Below, one piece after another: positions 19,057 through 20,081 of a stretch of 20,081 nt of DNA. Source of the stretch: Larix sibirica (lineage: Eukaryota; Streptophyta; Pinopsida; Pinales; Pinaceae); contig NWUY0300017062.1 of NCBI GenBank assembly GCA_004151065.3, positions 52,426 to 72,506 of the forward strand, read 5' to 3'. The translations under genes and the position numbers were made by a program. Every line of letters begins with the position of its first letter. Positions within the stretch are counted from its first letter, which is position 1. The notes beneath the pieces are model-generated. The model had not been told where the DNA came from, searched no databases, and worked only from the letters and a program-made list of their open reading frames with translations.

Positions 19057-19931
19057 TGTTGTGTGTGATTTCTCATCACATGTGTTAAAAACACCTACTC
19101 AAGAAATCTCAAGTAGGAGATCAAAGTAATGGAAGCAAAAATAAACTAAATGGATTAAACTCTTAAACATGCATGCATCATATATCATAAAACTAGCCAT
19201 AAAAAGGAAACACGACACATGTAATGAATGTTTTGATTTTACTACACAAAGAATAGGATAATGAAATAACACCTTGGTACTAGTTGTTAATGGTAGGGGA
19301 CCTCCATAGCTAATCCAAGGGCAGGGCTCTTCTAAGTCACTTGTGCCCAAGTTTATAACCAAGTGCTTAGATTGTTGATTCCACAATGGTGAAATAAGGA
19401 AGGATGATGAATCTCTCTCTTTCTTTTAGATGGAATTTTTGCAGCATAATCGTATTGTGATAATAATATTTATTGGTGACCGTGAGGGTTGTATTTATAG
19501 GAAATATGATGGAAAAAATTAAGATATGGTTCCCATGTGAATAATATCCATTTCATTAATGATTTAGTGGGAAGTTTAGGGTTTGGAAGACCAAATCACC
19601 AACTATTTTTGGTGATAACGACTAGGGAATGTCCACTTTCAACCACTACTTTTTTGGGGAAGCACATAACAATGAAAAGTAATCGAATTTTTGGTTTTGG
19701 GACCAGGTCATGGTTTTCAAAGAAAAAAGCATGACATGGTGGTAGAATTTTAGGGATAAACCACAACTCGATTGATATGGTCATGTTTTTACATTTCTTT
19801 TGATTTTTTGTTACATTGCTAAGGTTAGATGGAGATGAATGAGATTGAAATGGGGCTAATACTGCTACTTATGATGTATTATGGTGATGGAACTCATGAC
19901 AAGGTAGGTGAGCAAAATAAGGCTGTTAATA
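19057..19931 (-). repeat. Outer element 5' LTR (875 bp)
   Basis: Partner of 5466-6344. On the minus strand it begins TATTAAC (TGTTAAC in the other copy) and ends CACACAACA before the primer-binding site. Promoter elements are the TATA box at 19492-19499 and AATAAA shortly after it. Confidence 0.88.
19492..19499 (-). promoter_or_regulatory. TATA box of the outer element promoter
   Basis: TATAAATACAACCCTCACGG on the minus strand. As the 5' LTR it would start the genomic RNA about 30 nt further, close to the AATAAA. Confidence 0.62.
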
Positions 19932-19936
19932 GGTGT
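19932..19936. repeat. Target-site duplication of the outer LTR element, right
   Basis: GGTGT, 4 of 5 identical to 5461-5465. Confidence 0.6.
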
Positions 19937-20081
19937 TAATAGTTTTTTTCGAGATAGTTTTTTGACATTTTCAATCTTTTTAATTATAGTTTTATTTTTC
20001 AATATTTTTTTTCGTAAACTAGTACCCACGGGGATTTGAACTTGTGACCTTCCATTTACAACTTCTCATCTCAATTACTCA
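19937..20081 (-). mobile_element. Possible tRNA-derived SINE head at the window end
   Basis: The minus strand contains AGTTCAAATCC at 20032-20042, two changes from the pol III B box, inside the tRNA-like string AAGGTCACAAGTTCAAATCC. A matching A box would fall at about 20075-20085, cut by the window edge. A T-rich stretch at 19940-20012 could hold the tail of a minus-strand SINE. Only half the evidence is visible. Confidence 0.3.

Larger units (their letters stand above)
5466..19931 (-). mobile_element. Outer Ty3/gypsy-type LTR retrotransposon, gag-protease only, interrupted
   Basis: A minus-strand element of 14.47 kb, of which 4.995 kb is a later plus-strand insertion, leaving about 9.5 kb of its own. 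Direct repeats of about 0.88 kb lie at both ends, starting TGTT and ending AACA in element orientation (the start of the 5' LTR has decayed to TATT). A primer-binding site lies 4 bp inside the 5' LTR, gag and protease sequences follow in the right order, and a G-rich tract abuts the 3' LTR. Target copies are GGTGG/GGTGT. LTRs look about 80-85% alike by eye, so the insertion is old. No reverse transcriptase, RNase H or integrase motif was found between protease and the 3' LTR. Confidence 0.85.

Overview
The window looks like intergenic DNA from a large, repeat-rich land-plant genome. No bacterial, viral or single-copy host gene is recognisable. Nearly everything that can be identified is decayed retrotransposon. 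The Ty3/gypsy proteins (gag with an IPTKLPS / DWFLKSLLPTIAKDVAS core, protease with a YNIVDDLAQSP / LLLGRSYMYAM-type region), the old diverged LTR pairs and the many ageing substitutions would suit a gymnosperm-like genome. That assignment is inference from remembered family patterns, not a search result.

Layout. Positions 1-775 are AT-rich flank (poly-T, a TA microsatellite, one copy of a diverged repeat). Positions 792-4205 hold a 5'-truncated plant L1-type LINE on the minus strand, with recognisable linker, reverse transcriptase, zinc-finger and RNase H parts, bracketed by a 16-bp target-site duplication (15/16 matches). After an AT-rich flank with a 71-bp tandem duplication, 4868-5188 is a second, much shorter minus-strand LINE 3' end inside a perfect 13-bp duplication.

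Positions 5466-19931 are one composite LTR-retrotransposon. The outer (host) element is on the minus strand: 5' LTR 19057-19931, primer-binding site 19041-19052, long leader, gag about 15600-17290, protease interrupted at 14951/9955, a 3-kb 3' region of unknown content, and 3' LTR 5466-6344. Inside its protease gene sits a second element on the plus strand, 9956-14950: two 1.38-kb LTRs, an initiator-Met-type primer-binding site, gag, protease, a short reading frame with two hydrophobic segments, a purine tract and the 3' LTR. Deleting the inner element plus one 5-bp target copy puts the host protease back in one reading frame, which fixes the boundaries to the base.

The most interesting point is that both nested elements appear to encode only gag and protease. 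I find no reverse transcriptase, RNase H or integrase in either, which suggests non-autonomous gag-protease families depending on enzymes supplied elsewhere. The inner element also carries an unexplained hydrophobic reading frame next to its polypurine tract, a 15-bp-arm palindrome in the LTR, and antisense tRNA-like A and B boxes in each LTR. Most internal stops in gag and protease look like C-to-T or G-to-A changes, as expected for long-methylated silent copies.
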